The translations under genes were made by a program, and so were the position numbers. This document shows positions 6,075-8,225 of a stretch of DNA of 8,225 nucleotides, in pieces (within the stretch, counting starts at the first letter, position 1; each line of letters begins with the position of its first letter). Under the pieces are notes generated by a model. That model was not told where the DNA came from. It was given only the letters and a program-made list of their open reading frames with translations, and did no database searches. The stretch comes from CAZPUI01 sp964415525 (GTDB lineage: Bacteria > Acidobacteriota > Holophagae > Holophagales > Holophagaceae): positions 1-8,225 of the forward strand of contig CAYQAS010000159.1 of NCBI GenBank assembly GCA_964415525.1, given 5' to 3'.

Positions 6075-8225
6075 ATGCTGAAGAAATTCAAACAGGTCTG
6101 GCATCGTCGGGAGATTCGGGACGCTATCGAGCAGAAACTGCAAGGCTTGTTTGGCGTGAAAGCTGCCCATGCCAATCCGAAACAACTCTATAAGGCGATT
6201 GCCCTGGTTGCCCGTGATCGGATCATGGAAAAGTGGGCGGCGTCGGAAGAAAAATTACATGAAGCGAATGGCAAAAAACTCTATTACATGTCGATGGAAT
6301 TTCTGATCGGTCGGGCCTTGAGTAATAACTTGGCCAATTTGGCTTTGGATCAGACTTTTGCTGCTGTCTGCAAAGAATTTGGCGTCGATCTGAATGAGAT
6401 TAAAGAGATGGAAGCCGATCCCGGCTTGGGCAATGGTGGCTTGGGACGACTTGCAGCTTGTTTTTTGGACTCCATTGCCACGCTAAAGCTGGAAGGGCAT
6501 GGCTGCGGTATTCGTTATGAATATGGGCTATTCAAACAGAAAATCGTCGACGGCTACCAGGTGGAAGTCTGCGACTCCTGGCTGGAAGATGGTCACGTCT
6601 GGGAAGTTGAAAAACCGGAAGAAGCAGAAGATGTCAGATTCGAAGGCGCGGTGACCCGGCATGATGATAACGGGACGCCTCGGTTTACCCATGAAAAATA
6701 TCAGACTGTCAAAGCGGTTCCTTACGACGTGCCGGTCGTCGGCTACGATTCAGCCATAGTCAATACCCTGCGCCTGTGGGGTGCCCGTCCCACCCAGCAT
6801 CTTGATATGTGCCTGTTCAATCGTGGCGAGTATACCCGGGCTTTGGCTGAAAACAACCTGGTTGAGGTTATCTCCCAGGTCCTGTATCCGGAAGATTCCC
6901 ATGAGCAAGGCAAGATATTGCGACTGAAACAGCAATATTTCTTCGTTTCCGCCAGTATCCAGTCCATCGTCAGGCATTTCAAAAAGAACGGCAATTTGTT
7001 GTCCGCTTTCGCCGACAAGAATGTCATCCATATCAACGATACTCATCCGTCGCTGGCAATCCCTGAACTGATGCGGATCCTGATGGAAGAGGGCATGACC
7101 TGGGACGAAGCCTGGAACATTGTTACCCACACTTTTGCCTACACCAATCACACCATTATGCACGAAGCGCTGGAAAAATGGCCGGTTGCCCTGTTCAAAA
7201 GGGTGTTGCCGCAGATTAGCTGTATCGTCGAAGAAATCAACGAGCGGTTTTGCAGTTCCTTGTGGAAACTTTATCCGGAAGACTGGCAGCGGATTTCCGA
7301 AATGGCGATTATCTCGCACGGCGAAGTCCGCATGGCGCATCTGGCGATTGTCGGTTCGTTTTGCGTGAACGGAGTATCCTATTTACATACCGAAATCCTG
7401 AAAAATCAGGTGTTTGATAAATTTCATGCTGCGTTTCCCGGCCGGTTCCGGGCCATTACCAATGGGATCACCCACCGACGGTTCCTTTGCGTTGCCAACC
7501 CGGAACTGAGTTCGCTGATTACGCAACACATCGGTGAACAGTGGGTCACGCAACCCTTGCGACTGCAAGCATTGGAAAAATTCGCCGAAAAACGTGATGT
7601 GCAGGAAGCACTGCGGATGATCCGGCGCCAGAAAAAGCAGCATCTGGCCGAATATATCAAGGAACATAACGACGTTAGCGTCGATGTGGATTCGATTTTC
7701 GATGTCCAGGTAAAGCGGCTGCATGAATACAAGCGCCAGTTGCTCAACATCCTGCATGTCATGCATCTGTACAACCAGCTGAAAGATAATCCCGACCTGC
7801 CGGTGCAGCCGCGCACGTTCATCTTTTCGGCCAAAGCGGCCGCCGCATACCACATGGCCAAACTGATCATCAAGTTGATCAATACAGTTGCCGACAAGGT
7901 CAATAATGACCCGGCTATCCAGAACAAGTTAAAAGTCGTATTTTTGGAAAACTATCGCGTTTCGCTGGCCGAGCTGATTGTACCGGCAACCGATATCAGT
8001 GAACAGATTTCCACCGCTGGCAAAGAAGCGTCGGGGACCGGTAACATGAAGTTCATGATTAACGGCGCTCTGACCATTGGCACGCTTGACGGGGCTAATG
8101 TAGAGATGAGCCAGGCTGTGGGAATGGAGAACATCTATATCTTCGGATTGAAGGCTGAAGAAGTCAATGCTATCTATCAAAGCGGGACCTATCGTCCCTG
8201 GGAAGTTGCCGAAGCCGATCCCCGG
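6075..8225 (+). CDS. glgP: Glycogen/alpha-glucan phosphorylase, 3'-truncated by window edge
   Basis: The frame is open from ATG 6075 to the last base, 717 codons, and should continue about 90-100 residues further, since family members have roughly 800-830. The enzyme cleaves alpha-1,4 glucan chains with phosphate to release glucose-1-phosphate and uses pyridoxal phosphate. Family signatures in order: YYMSMEFLIGR near 71-81, GLGNGGLGR (117-125), IHINDTHPSLAIPEL, NGITHRRF (463-470), KRLHEYKRQ (547-555) and EASGTGNMKFMINGALTIGT, in which Lys659 is the predicted pyridoxal-phosphate lysine. The start is supported by a perfect AAGGAGG ribosome site (6060-6066) with 8 nt spacing. No frameshift or internal stop was seen. 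No other glycogen genes (glgA, glgB, glgC) are visible in the window, though they could follow on the right. Maltodextrin phosphorylase activity cannot be excluded from sequence alone. Several long opposite-strand frames within it are shadows. Confidence 0.96.
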   Translation, partial: MLKKFKQVWHRREIRDAIEQKLQGLFGVKAAHANPKQLYKAIALVARDRIMEKWAASEEKLHEANGKKLYYMSMEFLIGRALSNNLANLALDQTFAAVCKEFGVDLNEIKEMEADPGLGNGGLGRLAACFLDSIATLKLEGHGCGIRYEYGLFKQKIVDGYQVEVCDSWLEDGHVWEVEKPEEAEDVRFEGAVTRHDDNGTPRFTHEKYQTVKAVPYDVPVVGYDSAIVNTLRLWGARPTQHLDMCLFNRGEYTRALAENNLVEVISQVLYPEDSHEQGKILRLKQQYFFVSASIQSIVRHFKKNGNLLSAFADKNVIHINDTHPSLAIPELMRILMEEGMTWDEAWNIVTHTFAYTNHTIMHEALEKWPVALFKRVLPQISCIVEEINERFCSSLWKLYPEDWQRISEMAIISHGEVRMAHLAIVGSFCVNGVSYLHTEILKNQVFDKFHAAFPGRFRAITNGITHRRFLCVANPELSSLITQHIGEQWVTQPLRLQALEKFAEKRDVQEALRMIRRQKKQHLAEYIKEHNDVSVDVDSIFDVQVKRLHEYKRQLLNILHVMHLYNQLKDNPDLPVQPRTFIFSAKAAAAYHMAKLIIKLINTVADKVNNDPAIQNKLKVVFLENYRVSLAELIVPATDISEQISTAGKEASGTGNMKFMINGALTIGTLDGANVEMSQAVGMENIYIFGLKAEEVNAIYQSGTYRPWEVAEADPR

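Noticed and set aside
6750..7340. A 196-codon minus-strand frame, with others at 7383-7853 and 7929-8180.
   Set aside because: They lie wholly opposite well-conserved glycogen phosphorylase codons, lack recognisable domains, and are typical antisense shadows of a codon-biased gene.

Overview
This window looks like ordinary chromosome from an anaerobic Firmicute (Bacillota). Strong Shine-Dalgarno sites, a BirA-type control region, a clostridial-style BioB and a Cache-type chemoreceptor all point that way. A Negativicutes/Sporomusa-like host is my best guess, but nothing here proves it. No mobile elements, CRISPR arrays, rRNA or tRNA genes were recognised.

Left part (1-1470): the 3' end of a metallo-beta-lactamase-fold hydrolase gene runs off the left edge and ends in a strong intrinsic terminator. 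A very AT-rich spacer follows, then a second (bidirectional) terminator, then a convergent gene for a small RDD-family membrane protein that starts with TTG.

Centre (1590-3320): a compact biotin unit. A near-consensus sigma-A promoter carries a BirA-like operator at its start point and a second BirA-like inverted repeat over its -35 region. It drives bioY (biotin uptake S-component) and bioB (biotin synthase), which overlap by 8 nt. A long hairpin separates bioB from the convergent chemoreceptor gene and probably terminates both. The BioB lacks the cysteine that corresponds to E. coli Cys97 of the sulfur-donor cluster and has an extra cysteine elsewhere. It therefore seems to belong to the anaerobe-type class with a different auxiliary cluster.

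Right part (3350-8225): a 590-residue methyl-accepting chemotaxis protein on the minus strand. Divergent from it, on the plus strand, are a small DEDDh 3'-5' exonuclease and then a glycogen/alpha-glucan phosphorylase gene that is cut by the right edge after 717 codons.

No wholly new system was found. The points most worth a second look are the altered cluster ligands of BioB and the apparent tandem BirA boxes.
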